A stretch of DNA of 64,000 nt from Streptomyces cathayae (GCF_029760955.1 NZ_CP121682.1:5022001-5086000); one strand, 5' to 3'; positions 43,315 through 52,603 are shown, counted from the stretch's first letter. Notes: a model not told the origin generated them from the sequence alone. Translations and numbers: made by a program.

Positions 43315-45489
43315 GTGGGTATGCGCCATGATCACCAGCACTTTTCGGACCCGGCCGAGGACACCCGGCCCACCGGTCACCACGACGGACCTGAGGGGAA
43401 CGGGGAGCCCGCGGCGCACGGCGCTCACCACGGGCCGGCCGATCACGCCGGTCGTGCGGATCACGGTGGTCATGCGGATCACGCCGACCACGCCGGTCAT
43501 GCCGACCACGCCGGTCATGCCGACCACGCCGGTCACGGTGACCACGGTGATCACGTGGAGCAGTTCCGGCGGCTGTTCTGGTTCATGCTCGTCCTGGCGG
43601 TCCCGGTGGTGGGGTTCAACGGGATGTTCGCCCACCTCGTCGGCTACGACCTGCCCGAGGCGGGGTGGGTGCGGTGGATCTCCCCGGTGCTGGGCACCGT
43701 GGTCTACGTCTGGGGCGGCCGGCCGTTCCTGACCGGAGCCGCCTCGGAGATCCGCTCCCGCGCGCCCGGCATGATGCTGCTCATCGGCCTGGCCATCACC
43801 GTCGCGTTCGTCGCCTCCTGGAGTGCGACCCTCCACCTGGTCGACGACGAACTGGACTTCTGGTGGGAGCTGGCCCTGCTGGTGGTCATCATGCTCCTGG
43901 GCCACTGGATCGAGATGCGCTCCCTGGCCCGGACCACGTCCGCGCTCGATTCCCTGGCCGCCCTGCTGCCCGACGAGGCCGAGCGGGTCGAGGGCGACGA
44001 CGTCGTGACGGTCGCTCCGGCCGACCTGGCCGTCGGCGACGTCGTCCTGGTCCGGCCCGGCGCCTCGGTGCCCGCCGACGGGAAGATCGTCGACGGTTCG
44101 GCGAGCATGGACGAGTCCATGGTCACCGGTGAGTCCAGGCCGGTCCGCCGGGAGCCCGGTGAGCAGGTGGTCGCCGGCACCGTGGCCACCGACTCCGGGC
44201 TGCGCGTGGAGGTCACGGCCGTCGGTGAGGACACCGCTCTGGCCGGCATCCGGAAACTGGTCGCCGACGCCCAGTCGTCCTCCTCGCGCGCCCAGCGCGT
44301 CGCCGACACCGCGGCGGGGTGGCTGTTCTGGTTCGCGCTGGGCTCGGCCGCGCTCACCGCGGCCGTGTGGAGCCTCGTGGGCCTGCCCGACACCGCCGTC
44401 GTACGGACCATCTCCGTGCTGGTCATCGCCTGCCCCCACGCCCTGGGCCTGGCGATCCCGCTGGTGGTGTCCATCGCGACCGAGCGGGCCGCCCGCGCCG
44501 GCGTCCTGGTCAAGGACCGGCTGGCGCTGGAGTCGATGCGCACCGTCGACGCGGTCCTGTTCGACAAGACCGGCACCCTGACCAAGGGCGAGCCCACGGT
44601 GACCGGGATCGAACCCGCCGGCGGCCGTACCGAGGACGAGGTGCTGGCCCTGGCCGCCGCGGCGGAGAACTCCAGCGAGCACCCCCTGGCCACGGCCGTC
44701 GTCGGGGCGGCACGGACACGCGGGCTGGAGGTGCCCGGGTCCACCGACTTCTCCTCCTCCCCGGCCGTGGGGGTGCGGGCGGTGGTGGACGGCACCGTGA
44801 TCGCCGTGGGCGGCCCCTACCTCCTCGAGGAGCACGGCCTCGACGAGCTGCCCGTCGCCGACACGTGGCGGAAGGAGGGCGCGATCATCCTGCACGTCCT
44901 CGCCGACGGCCGGGTGATCGGTGCGCTGCGGCTGGCCGACGAGATCCGGCCGGAGTCCCGCGAGGCGGTGGACGCTCTGCACGCGGCGGGCGCCCAGGTC
45001 GTGATGATCACCGGCGACGCCCGTGCGGTGGCCGCCACCGTCGCCGGGGAACTGGGCATCGACCGCGTGTTCGCCGGGGTGCGGCCCGAGGACAAGGCGG
45101 CCAAGGTCGCGGAGCTCCAGGCGGAGGGGCTGAAGGTCGCCATGGTCGGCGACGGGGTCAACGACGCCCCGGCCCTCGCCCAGGCCGACGTCGGTATCGC
45201 CATCGGCGCCGGCACCGATGTCGCGATCGGCTCGGCCGGGGTCGTCCTGGCCTCCTCCGATCCGCGCGCGGTGCTCTCGGTCGGGAAGCTGTCGCGGGCG
45301 AGCTACCACAAGATGAAGCAGAACCTGTGGTGGGCCGCCGGCTACAACCTCTTCTCGGTGCCCCTGGCCGCCGGTGTGCTCGCGCCGCTCGGGTTCGTCC
45401 TGCCCATGAGCGTCGGCGCGATCCTCATGTCCGCGTCCACCGTCGTGGTGGCCCTCAACGCCCAACTGCTGCGCCGACTGGAACTGTGA
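43315..45489 (+). CDS. CopB-type (P1B-3) heavy-metal ATPase with His-rich N-terminus
   Basis: The 724-residue membrane pump has a His/Asp/Gly-rich N-terminal tail (about 1-80, with HADHAG repeats from 18-bp DNA units) as a likely metal-binding tail. Helices, the actuator loop MVTGESRPV, the membrane metal site Cys373-Pro-His375, the phosphorylated Asp417 in DKTGTLTKG and the hinge GDGVNDAPAL follow. CPH rather than CPC marks the copper(II)/silver CopB group. GTG 43315 is chosen; ATG 43321 is also possible. It lies between the ceb regulator and tRNA-His/orn. I do not recall a pump there in S. coelicolor, so it may be an insertion. Confidence 0.92.
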   Translation: MGMRHDHQHFSDPAEDTRPTGHHDGPEGNGEPAAHGAHHGPADHAGRADHGGHADHADHAGHADHAGHADHAGHGDHGDHVEQFRRLFWFMLVLAVPVVGFNGMFAHLVGYDLPEAGWVRWISPVLGTVVYVWGGRPFLTGAASEIRSRAPGMMLLIGLAITVAFVASWSATLHLVDDELDFWWELALLVVIMLLGHWIEMRSLARTTSALDSLAALLPDEAERVEGDDVVTVAPADLAVGDVVLVRPGASVPADGKIVDGSASMDESMVTGESRPVRREPGEQVVAGTVATDSGLRVEVTAVGEDTALAGIRKLVADAQSSSSRAQRVADTAAGWLFWFALGSAALTAAVWSLVGLPDTAVVRTISVLVIACPHALGLAIPLVVSIATERAARAGVLVKDRLALESMRTVDAVLFDKTGTLTKGEPTVTGIEPAGGRTEDEVLALAAAAENSSEHPLATAVVGAARTRGLEVPGSTDFSSSPAVGVRAVVDGTVIAVGGPYLLEEHGLDELPVADTWRKEGAIILHVLADGRVIGALRLADEIRPESREAVDALHAAGAQVVMITGDARAVAATVAGELGIDRVFAGVRPEDKAAKVAELQAEGLKVAMVGDGVNDAPALAQADVGIAIGAGTDVAIGSAGVVLASSDPRAVLSVGKLSRASYHKMKQNLWWAAGYNLFSVPLAAGVLAPLGFVLPMSVGAILMSASTVVVALNAQLLRRLEL

Positions 45490-45524
45490 GGTGCGGCGCT
45501 CCACGGGAGGGGGCGCCTCGCACG

Positions 45525-45554
45525 CGAAAGAGGCCCCCGAGGGGGCCTCTTTCG
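45525..45554. terminator. Bidirectional terminator between copB-like gene and tRNA-His
   Basis: CGAAAGAGGCCCCC (45525-45538) is complementary to GGGGGCCTCTTTCG (45541-45554), with GA between. The stem ends in CTTTC on the + strand. It can stop the ATPase transcript and the convergent tRNA-His transcript. Confidence 0.85.
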
Positions 45555-45559
45555 ATCAG

Positions 45560-45633
45560 GGTGAGTGACGGGACTTGAACCCGCGGCATCCTGGACCACA
45601 ACCAGGTGCTCTACCAGCTGAGCTACACCCACC
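45560..45633 (-). tRNA. tRNA-His (anticodon GTG)
   Basis: On the minus strand the acceptor GTGGGTG (45632-45626) pairs with CACTCAC, one G-U pair included. The extra 5' G (-1, 45633) faces C73 (45560), the His-specific feature. The anticodon arm CCTGG-TTGTGGT-CCAGG gives GTG. Confidence 0.97.
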
Positions 45634-45752
45634 ATGGCCGGTACCGGTGAAGATCGGTGTCTTCCCCGACCAGCCGAGAAAAAGTGTACCTGGTCCGAAG
45701 GGGTGCTCGCGCCAGGGTTTCGCGGCGCCCCTCGGACGGCGGCCTCACACGC

Positions 45753-46355
45753 CTACTGAGCAGGCAGGACGTGCTTGGCGGCGATCTTCTTCGCGGTGTC
45801 GGAGTCGGGGCCGGGCTGCGGTACGAAGACGGCCTCGCGGTAGTAGCGCAGCTCCGCGATGGACTCGCGGATGTCGGCCAGCGCGCGGTGGTTGCCGTTC
45901 TTCTCGGGGCTGTTGTAGTACGCCCTCGGGTACCAGCGGCGCGACAGCTCCTTGATGCTGGAGACGTCCACGATGCGGTAGTGCAGGTAGTCCTCCAGCG
46001 TCGGCATGTCCCGCAGCAGGAATCCGCGGTCCGTGCCGACGGAGTTGCCGCACAGGGGCGCCTTGCCGGGCTCCTTGACGTGCTCCTTCACATAGGCGAG
46101 GACGCGCCGCTCGGCGTCCTCGAGCGTCGTGCCGTCCGCCAGTTCGGCGAGCAGCCCGGACGCGGTGTGCATCTCCCGCACCACCTCCGGCATCGTCTCC
46201 AGGGCCCCTTCCGGGGGGCGGATGACGATGTCCACACCGTCGCCGAGCACGTTCAGCTCGGAGTCGGTGACGAGGGCGGCCACCTCGATGAGCGCGTCGT
46301 CGGACAGCGAGAGGCCGGTCATCTCGCAGTCGATCCACACCATGCGATCGTTCAT
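45753..46355 (-). CDS. orn: Oligoribonuclease
   Basis: The 200-residue DEDD exoribonuclease degrades 2-5 nt RNA fragments, including pGpG from c-di-GMP turnover. It has WIDCEMTGL (Exo I, DxE), CGNSVGTDRGFL (Exo II) and NHRALADIRESIAELRYY (Exo III, H...D). ATG 46355 is chosen, with AAGGTGA upstream. A GTG nine bases earlier is possible. It lies downstream of adpA in the same direction, the classic Streptomyces adpA-ornA order. Confidence 0.97.
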   Translation of the reverse strand: MNDRMVWIDCEMTGLSLSDDALIEVAALVTDSELNVLGDGVDIVIRPPEGALETMPEVVREMHTASGLLAELADGTTLEDAERRVLAYVKEHVKEPGKAPLCGNSVGTDRGFLLRDMPTLEDYLHYRIVDVSSIKELSRRWYPRAYYNSPEKNGNHRALADIRESIAELRYYREAVFVPQPGPDSDTAKKIAAKHVLPAQ

Positions 46356-46484
46356 GTGTCTCACCTTACGGCGCGCGGAAGGGTGGGTGACCCGTCGGGG
46401 ACCGGGTGAGTGATGCGGGCGGGAAGCGGGCGGCGGGCGGGGGGAACCGGGCGGGGGGAACCGGGCGGAGAGCGGGCAGAGAAG

Positions 46485-46522
46485 CGGGCCGGGCCGGAGA
46501 CGGAAGTCTCCGGCCCGGCCCG
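46485..46522 (-). terminator. Strong hairpin between adpA and orn
   Basis: A 17-bp perfect stem (46485-46501 with 46506-46522) and a GGAA tetraloop. It lies 50 bp beyond the adpA stop and upstream of orn, so orn probably has its own promoter or depends on readthrough. Confidence 0.87.
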
Positions 46523-46571
46523 TCGGCCGATCCTTGTCGCGCGGCCCTGTCTCAGGTGCTCCAGGTCCGCC

Positions 46572-47852
46572 TCACGGCGCGCTGCGCTGCCCCGGCACGC
46601 CCGCCCGCGGGACGTACGCCTCGCGGCCCGGGTCCGCCGAGGCCGCCAGGGACGGCCCGCCCAGGGCGCTCGCGGCCGCCGCACGCCGGGACTGGTGCGG
46701 GACGGGGTTGTCCGGGTGCGGCGCGGTGGACGCCGGGCCGGCCTGCCCCGGGTGCCCGTACGGGTGCGCCGGGCCGGACGGGACGGCTCCCGGGGTGTTC
46801 GGGATGCCGTCGGCGCCCTGGTTCCGCTCGGTCTGGGGGCGTCGCGCGCGGTACGCGGCCCGGTAGGCGGCCGGGGACGAACCCAGCTGGCGCCGGAAGT
46901 GGCCCCGCAGCGCGACCGGTGAGCGGAAGCCGCAGCGGCCCGCGACCTCGTCCACCGAGTAGTCCGACGTCTCCAGCAGGCGCTGGGCCTGCAGCACCCG
47001 CTGCGTGATCAGCCACTGCAGCGGCGCGCTGCCGGTCAGCGAGCGGAAGCGGCGGTCGAACGTACGACGGCTCATGTACGCGCGTGCCGCCAGCGTCTCC
47101 ACGTCGAACTGTTCGTGGAGGTGCTCCAGCGCCCAGGCGACGACCTCGGCGAGCGGGTCGGCGCCGATCTCCTCGGGTAAAGACCTGTCGAGATAGCGCT
47201 CCTGACCGCCCGTCCGGCGCGGCGGGACGACGAGGCGCCGGGCGAGTGCCCCCGCTGCCTCGTTGCCGTGATCCGCGCGCACGATGTGCAGGCACAGATC
47301 GATTCCGGCCGCCGTACCCGCCGATGTCAGCACGTCGCCGTCGTCCACGAAGAGTTCGCGCGGATCGACGTGGACCGACGGATAGCGTTTCGCCAGCGTC
47401 GGCGCGTACATCCAGTGGGTGGTCGCCGGACGGCCGTCCAGCAGGCCGGCCGCCGCGAGCACGAAGGCGCCGGTGCACAGGCCGACGATGCGGGCGCCCT
47501 CCTCGTGGGCACGGCGCAGCGCCTCGAGCGCGTCGTCCGGTGGCGGCGAGGTGATCGAACGCCAGGCGGGCACGACGACGGTGCCCGCGCGGGCGATCGC
47601 CTCCAGGCCGTGCGGCGCGGTGAGTTCGAGACCCCCCGTGGTCCGCAGCGGGCCCCCCTCGCCGGCACTCACCAGCAGTCGGTAGCGCGGTACGCCGGCG
47701 TCCTGGCGGTCAATCCCGAACACCGACAGCGGTATGGAACTCTCGAAGATGGGACCGCCGCTGAACAGCAGTACGGCGACGATCTCCTTGCGACGTCGCC
47801 CGGCGAGTTTCCGGGCCGCGATCTCCGGCGCGGCAGTGGAGTCGTGGCTCAT
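46572..47852 (-). CDS. adpA: AdpA, pleiotropic developmental regulator
   Basis: The 426-residue regulator has an N-terminal DJ-1/PfpI-like dimerisation domain (about 20-200, with GLCTGAFVLAAAGLL). An AraC-type double helix-turn-helix DNA-binding domain follows (about 235-335, ETLAARAYMSRRTFDRRF and DEVAGRCGFRSPVALRGHF), and then a Pro/Ala-rich tail. A TTA leucine codon is present at codon 225 (47180-47178, DRSLPEE). This is the bldA-dependent codon between the two domains. ATG 47852 starts the protein. It is followed by a terminator and orn. AdpA activates morphological and secondary metabolism genes; a consensus AdpA box at 47992 suggests autoregulation. Confidence 0.96.
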   Translation of the reverse strand: MSHDSTAAPEIAARKLAGRRRKEIVAVLLFSGGPIFESSIPLSVFGIDRQDAGVPRYRLLVSAGEGGPLRTTGGLELTAPHGLEAIARAGTVVVPAWRSITSPPPDDALEALRRAHEEGARIVGLCTGAFVLAAAGLLDGRPATTHWMYAPTLAKRYPSVHVDPRELFVDDGDVLTSAGTAAGIDLCLHIVRADHGNEAAGALARRLVVPPRRTGGQERYLDRSLPEEIGADPLAEVVAWALEHLHEQFDVETLAARAYMSRRTFDRRFRSLTGSAPLQWLITQRVLQAQRLLETSDYSVDEVAGRCGFRSPVALRGHFRRQLGSSPAAYRAAYRARRPQTERNQGADGIPNTPGAVPSGPAHPYGHPGQAGPASTAPHPDNPVPHQSRRAAAASALGGPSLAASADPGREAYVPRAGVPGQRSAP

Positions 47853-48822
47853 ACTGCTAAGCCCCCCTCGGTGGTCGCGGCGCCTCGATCCTTTCGGGTC
47901 TGTCGCTCCAACACGTTTCCCCTCGGTCCTGCACGAGTCCCCCGCCGTAAGACAGTCAAGATCGAATCTACTGTGTCCCGTCGCGTCCGGGTGGCCAGTT
48001 CGGCTCCGGCGCATTGTCGACTTGGCAACTTGGCGTGAAGCATTCGATCACGAAGGGTCGCACTCGTGGGCCGTGCAGGGAAGTGCGCCTCGTCGCGGTG
48101 GCCAATCCCCGTAGGGTGCGCGGGGGTCGCCGACCCCTTTTTGTGCAGGTCGAACGGGGGTTGGGGGGTGGCCACGGCAGGAGATGCACAGGTTGCGGAA
48201 GTTGGCTGAAAAGATACGCCCGTGGGCGCGGAAACCGGTCACGCGACCGGTGTATCCCGGCCGCCCCGCGCCGCCCGCCCGGAACCGCACCGGAACCGCA
48301 CCGGAACCTCACCGGAACGGGGTGACCGGCGCCGGCGGGGACCCGGAGGCCGCCGGGCGGACCACGCCGGTGACCCGGCCCCGGGAGGACTCCCGGCGCG
48401 AAGGCCCCCCGGGGGCCCGGCGCACGGTCCGCCCCCGGCGGCGGGACGGGGCCCGGAGGCGAGGCGCTCCCTGTGGCGTGGCTCACGGGGGTCAACGCGC
48501 GGCAGGGGTGCCGGTCACTGCGGTTCCGGGACGGAACCCCGGATCAGGGGATCCCCGGGCCTTCGGAACCACGGCGTACGGCGACCCCCTCGCGGCTCGG
48601 TCCACCCCGCGCAAACCGTCTGTACAGCGCAGCGACCGTTGCGTGCCGGGTGCCCCCTCGGGCATGCTCCGGGAAACCCGTCGGCCCGCTCGGGCAGGGG
48701 TCTGGGCCGATAACGCGTACCGCCGTACCCTTGGGGGTATGGGGTGGGGAAGATGATTCCCGGACACAGCTCCGACGCACCCTGTCGTCACCCATCACAA
48801 GGATCACAACGCCGAGACAGCC
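47853..48822. promoter_or_regulatory. Long adpA upstream region
   Basis: Nearly 1 kb without a supported gene, divergent between adpA and the universal stress protein. It holds an AdpA-type box (47992-48001), a near-match TGGCGTGAAG preceded by a second CTTGGC (about 48020-48040), and GC-rich repeats such as tandem ACCGGAACC units around 48290-48315. Reading frames here have atypical composition and no family resemblance. A long complex regulatory region is typical for adpA. Confidence 0.6.
47992..48001 (+). promoter_or_regulatory. AdpA-binding consensus site
   Basis: TGGCCAGTTC fits the AdpA consensus TGGCSNGWWY at all ten positions. It lies 140 bp upstream of the adpA start codon, consistent with self-control. 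A 10-bp degenerate motif can occur by chance. Confidence 0.5.
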
Positions 48823-49365
48823 ATGGCCGGTCACGAATTCTTCGAACCCGCGGATCGTAAGCGCCCCCTCGCCGACCCCACGGCGGCCGAGTCGCTCGGG
48901 GCCGATCCCCTGGGCGCGGAAAAGTCGCGCCAACCGTGCGATCCCGCGTTCCGGCACGGTGTGGTCGTCGGCTTCGACGGCTCCACCTCCAGCGAGCGGG
49001 CCCTCGCCTACGCGATCGGCATGGCCCGCCGCTTCGGCTCCGCGCTGATCATCGTCCATGTCGCCAACCGGCTGCCCACCACCGTGTGGGCGGGCTGCGA
49101 GCCGCCGGTCTTCGTCGACGTCCCGGACCACCGCACCGAGGTCCTCGGCCTCGAACTGGCCTGCGCGGACCACCTCACCGAGGTGCCCTGGATCCTGGTC
49201 GAACGCGGCGGCGACATCTGCCACGAACTCGAGGAGGTCGGCCGGGAGTACGAGGCCGACGCGATCGTCGTCGGCTCCACCCACGGCCTGGTGGGCCGGC
49301 TCTTCGGCTCCGTCGCCGGCCGGCTCGCCAAGCGGGCCCAGCGCCCCGTGGTGGTCATCCCCTGA
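48823..49365 (+). CDS. Universal stress protein (UspA family)
   Basis: The 180-residue single-domain protein has a start strand VVVGFDGSTSSERAL and the ATP-binding motif GSTHGLVGRLFGSVAGRLAKRAQRPVVVIP (G-2x-G-9x-G-S/T type) at the C-terminus. A 40-residue polar N-terminal extension precedes the fold. It is predicted to bind ATP and act in stress or dormancy physiology. Its ribosome site is weak. It is divergent from adpA and convergent with glmS. Confidence 0.93.
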   Translation: MAGHEFFEPADRKRPLADPTAAESLGADPLGAEKSRQPCDPAFRHGVVVGFDGSTSSERALAYAIGMARRFGSALIIVHVANRLPTTVWAGCEPPVFVDVPDHRTEVLGLELACADHLTEVPWILVERGGDICHELEEVGREYEADAIVVGSTHGLVGRLFGSVAGRLAKRAQRPVVVIP

Positions 49366-49398
49366 GGCGCCGGCCCGCCGGACGGCTTGGGCCCGTCG

Positions 49399-51216
49399 CT
49401 ATTCGACCGTGACCGACTTGGCCAGGTTCCGCGGCTTGTCGATGTCCCGGCCCAGGGCCAGCGCCGTGTGGTAGGCGAGGAGTTGCAGCGGGATGCCCAT
49501 CAGGATGGGGTCCAGCTCGTTCTCGTTCTTCGGGACGACGATCGTGTGGTCGGCCTTCTCCTGCTCCCGGTGGGCGACGGCCATGATCGGGCCGCTGCGG
49601 GCCTTGATCTCCTCCAGGGCCGCGCGGTTCTTCTCCAGCAGGTCGTCGTCGGGGACGATCGCCACCGTGGGCAGCGCGGGCTCGATCAGGGCCAGCGGGC
49701 CGTGCTTGAGCTCGGACGCCGGGTAGGCCTCCGCGTGGATGTAGGAGACCTCCTTGAGCTTCAGGGACGCCTCACGGGCCACCGGGTAGCCCCGGACCCG
49801 GCCGATGAAGAGCATCGAGCGGGCCTCCGCGTACTGCAGGGCCAGCTTCCTGATCTCCTCCTCCTGCTCCAGGATCTCGGTGATCTGCTCCGGCAGCCTG
49901 CGCAGCCCCTCGATGATCCGCTTGCCGTCGCTCACCGACAGGTCGCGGGTGCGGCCCAGGTGCAGGGCGAGGAGGGCGAAGGCGACCGTGGTGTTGGTGA
50001 AGCACTTCGTGGACACCACGCAGACCTCGGGACCGGCGTGCACGTACATGCCGCCGTCCGCCTCGCGGGCGATCGCCGAACCGACGACGTTCACCACGCC
50101 CAGCACCCGCGCGCCCTTGCGCTTCAGCTCCTGCACCGCCGCCAGCACGTCGTACGTCTCACCGGACTGGGACACCGCGATGTACAGCGCGTCGGGGTCG
50201 ACGACCGCGTTGCGGTAGCGGAACTCGGAGGCCGGCTCGGCGTCGGCCGGGATGCGGGCCAGCTCCTCGATCATCTGGGCGCCGATCAGCCCCGCGTGGT
50301 ACGAGGTGCCGCAGCCGAGGATCTTCACCCGGCGGATCCGGCGCGCCTCACGGGCGTCCAGGTTCAGGCCGCCCAGGCGCACTGTGGAGAACCGGTCGTC
50401 GATCCGGCCCCGCAGTACCCGGTCCACGGCCTCGGCCTGCTCGTGGATCTCCTTGTGCATGTAGGTGTCGTGGCCGCCCATGTCGTACGAGGCGGCCTCC
50501 CACTCCACGGTGGTCGGCTCGGCCGTCGTACGGGTGCCCTCGGTGGTGTAGGTGCGGAAGTCGTCGGCCTTGAGGGTGGCCATCTCGCCGTCGCCGAGGG
50601 TGACGACCTGTCGGGTGTGGGTGACCAGGGCGGCTATGTCCGAGGCGACGAACATCTCCTTCTCGCCGATGCCGAGCACGACGGGCGAACCGTTGCGGGC
50701 CACCACGATGCGGTCCGGGAAGTCGGCGTGCAGCACGGCGATGCCGTAGGTGCCCTCGACGACCCGCAGCGTCTCGCGGACCTTGTCCTCCAGCTTGACG
50801 GCCTGCGAGCGGGCGATCAGGTGGGTGAGGACCTCGGTGTCCGTCTCCGAGAGGAACTCGACGCCGTCCGCCTCCAGCTTGCGGCGCAGGTCGGCGGCGT
50901 TGTCGATGATGCCGTTGTGGACGACGGCGACCTTGCCCTCGGCGTCCAGGTGCGGGTGGGCGTTCACGTCGGACGGGGCGCCGTGGGTGGCCCAGCGGGT
51001 GTGGGCGATGCCCGTGGTGCCCTTGAAGCGGGCCGGGACCTTCGCCTCCAGCTCGCGCACCCGGCCCTTGGCCTTGACCGTCCTCAGTCCGGCGGCCTTC
51101 GGCGACGTGATGGCGATGCCCGCCGAGTCGTAGCCCCGGTACTCCAGGCGCTGCAGGCCTTCGAGCAGCAGAGGGGCGACGTCACGCCTGCCGATGTATC
51201 CGACGATTCCGCACAT
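49399..51216 (-). CDS. glmS: Glucosamine-6-phosphate synthase (isomerising)
   Basis: The 605-residue enzyme makes glucosamine-6-phosphate from fructose-6-phosphate and glutamine, the first step of aminosugar and cell-wall precursor synthesis. The N-terminus MCGIVGYIG carries the nucleophile Cys2 of the glutaminase domain (about 1-230). Two SIS domains follow (CGTSYHAGLIG, SQSGETYDVLAAVQ, RGYPVAREASLKLKE) with the C-terminal KPRNLAKSVTVE. By position it corresponds to the S. coelicolor glmS2 paralogue. The small gene 51229-51486 lies 12 bp upstream. Confidence 0.97.
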   Translation of the reverse strand: MCGIVGYIGRRDVAPLLLEGLQRLEYRGYDSAGIAITSPKAAGLRTVKAKGRVRELEAKVPARFKGTTGIAHTRWATHGAPSDVNAHPHLDAEGKVAVVHNGIIDNAADLRRKLEADGVEFLSETDTEVLTHLIARSQAVKLEDKVRETLRVVEGTYGIAVLHADFPDRIVVARNGSPVVLGIGEKEMFVASDIAALVTHTRQVVTLGDGEMATLKADDFRTYTTEGTRTTAEPTTVEWEAASYDMGGHDTYMHKEIHEQAEAVDRVLRGRIDDRFSTVRLGGLNLDAREARRIRRVKILGCGTSYHAGLIGAQMIEELARIPADAEPASEFRYRNAVVDPDALYIAVSQSGETYDVLAAVQELKRKGARVLGVVNVVGSAIAREADGGMYVHAGPEVCVVSTKCFTNTTVAFALLALHLGRTRDLSVSDGKRIIEGLRRLPEQITEILEQEEEIRKLALQYAEARSMLFIGRVRGYPVAREASLKLKEVSYIHAEAYPASELKHGPLALIEPALPTVAIVPDDDLLEKNRAALEEIKARSGPIMAVAHREQEKADHTIVVPKNENELDPILMGIPLQLLAYHTALALGRDIDKPRNLAKSVTVE

Positions 51217-51228
51217 ATGGGTGTGTTC

Positions 51229-51486
51229 CTAGCCGTAGACGATGCGCCGCAGCTGGCGGAGCGAGAGCTCCGGCGGGGCCACCGCGCGATAGCGGAGATC
51301 CGCCTCGATCCGTTCGAAGATCGTCGCGTTCACCAGGCCCTGGGCCTGGAGCTCGCGGTGGCGGCGACGGACGTACTCCTCGGTCGTCTCGTCGAAGTAG
51401 GCGAGCACGTCCTGGACCACGCGCAGCGCCTCGCCCCGGCTGAGGGGTGTGGACCGCGTCAGATGATCGACCAGTTCGTCGTGCAC
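51229..51486 (-). CDS. Small conserved protein upstream of glmS
   Basis: The 85-residue helical, charged protein contains SRGEALRVVQDVLAYFDET, EEYVRRRHRELQAQG and LRQLRRIVYG. It starts at GTG with AGGA upstream and is probably co-transcribed with glmS. No known motif; it may be a regulatory or nucleic-acid-binding partner. Confidence 0.75.
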   Translation of the reverse strand: MHDELVDHLTRSTPLSRGEALRVVQDVLAYFDETTEEYVRRRHRELQAQGLVNATIFERIEADLRYRAVAPPELSLRQLRRIVYG

Positions 51487-51616
51487 CCGATGATCCTGAG
51501 GTAACGGGGAGGCTCGCGCAAGAATCCTGCCCGATTTCGGGCAGGAAAGCGTACGGAGTGTCGGCAGTGGTGGACGGCGGTCGTAGACGGTCGACGGTAG
51601 ACGGAGGCGGGGACGT

Positions 51617-52543
51617 TTACATGCGCTTCAGGACCGCCTGTTTGGCCAGGGTGAACTCCTCGTCCGTCAGGATGCCGGAGCGGTGCAGTTCGCCCAGCTC
51701 GCGCAGCCGGCGCAGCAGCGCGTCGTGCTCGTCCTCGGCGGTGGCGACGGAGGTGCCGGGGGCGGCCTCCGGTACTGCCGGGTGTGCGTGCCCGGCGCGG
51801 TCCTGGGCGGTGTCGCCCCCGAGGGCGGGCACGGAGTCCCTGGCGGCGGGGTGGGGCAGACGGGCCTGGACGGCGGCGGCGACGAGCGCCATCAGGGGGT
51901 CCTTCTTGAAGCCCCACAGCTCCACCGCGTTGGGGTCGTACTTGGCCGGGGCCTTGGTGGGCGCGCTGTGCACGAGGAAACGGAGGTGGCCGTTCTCCAG
52001 TCCGGTCGCCGGCACCCACTCCACGGCGGCTATGTCGGTCAGCGCGAGGGTGCGGGCGCCGGCGGCGGACTTGGCCTCCTCCGTCTTCCAGTTCCACTCC
52101 AGGCGGATCCGCTCCCCGTCGAAGCTCACCGAACCGTCCCCGGCGGAGGCGGACAGCGGTACGGACGGACCGGGCAGCAGGTACTCCGGGACCGGGTCGG
52201 AGGGGACCTGGTCCAGCAGCAGGGCGTTGCGCACCTCGTCTGCGAAGTACTCGGCGACGCCGTACCGGTCGGACTCCACGACCAGTTGGTACGGGTCGTG
52301 CGACTCGGCGAGTCGGCCGCCGGTCGCCTGCAACAGAGGGTCGGCGCCCTCGCGCAGCCGCAGCCTGAGCCGCCCTGTTTTCTTGCCCTGCTCGAACGAG
52401 ACCCCCGCCAGCGCGCCGAGCGGGACCAGCAGTTCGCCCAGGGTCCTGCGGAGCAGCCCGACGTTCTTGTCCCGTCCGGGGGTCAGTCGCAGGGCGTTCC
52501 CGTCGAAGACCCAGGTTCCGTCCTTCTGGATGATTTCCGCCAT
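51617..52543 (-). CDS. DUF4429 protein with C-terminal SHOCT domain
   Basis: The 308-residue cytoplasmic protein has two DUF4429-like beta-rich units (about 1-110 with WVFDGNALRLTPG, and about 125-220 with GSVSFDGERIRLEWNWK and WGFKKDPLMALVAAA). A disordered linker and a C-terminal SHOCT module follow (LRELGELHRSGILTDEEFTLAKQAVLKRM-type, about 278-308). SHOCT modules usually mediate oligomerisation or nucleic-acid contact. Function unknown. Confidence 0.85.
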   Translation of the reverse strand: MAEIIQKDGTWVFDGNALRLTPGRDKNVGLLRRTLGELLVPLGALAGVSFEQGKKTGRLRLRLREGADPLLQATGGRLAESHDPYQLVVESDRYGVAEYFADEVRNALLLDQVPSDPVPEYLLPGPSVPLSASAGDGSVSFDGERIRLEWNWKTEEAKSAAGARTLALTDIAAVEWVPATGLENGHLRFLVHSAPTKAPAKYDPNAVELWGFKKDPLMALVAAAVQARLPHPAARDSVPALGGDTAQDRAGHAHPAVPEAAPGTSVATAEDEHDALLRRLRELGELHRSGILTDEEFTLAKQAVLKRM

Positions 52544-52603
52544 GGGAGGGATTGTTTCACCCGATCGGGGGAGAGCGGTCCGCCCGGGCCAGGCCCCCTG
52601 CCG

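Noticed and set aside
43440..43560. Short spaced repeats that might suggest a CRISPR array
   Set aside because: They are in-frame 18-bp coding repeats of the His-rich tail of the copper ATPase, with no spacers. No CRISPR array is seen anywhere in the window.
42328..45504. 1058-aa minus-strand reading frame
   Set aside because: It is an antisense shadow of the LacI and CopB genes, with His/Gly/Arg-rich low-complexity translation and no family motifs.
48184..48756. 190-aa plus-strand frame upstream of the stress protein
   Set aside because: Arg/Pro/Gly-rich translation without motif or ribosome site, lying in the expected adpA regulatory region.
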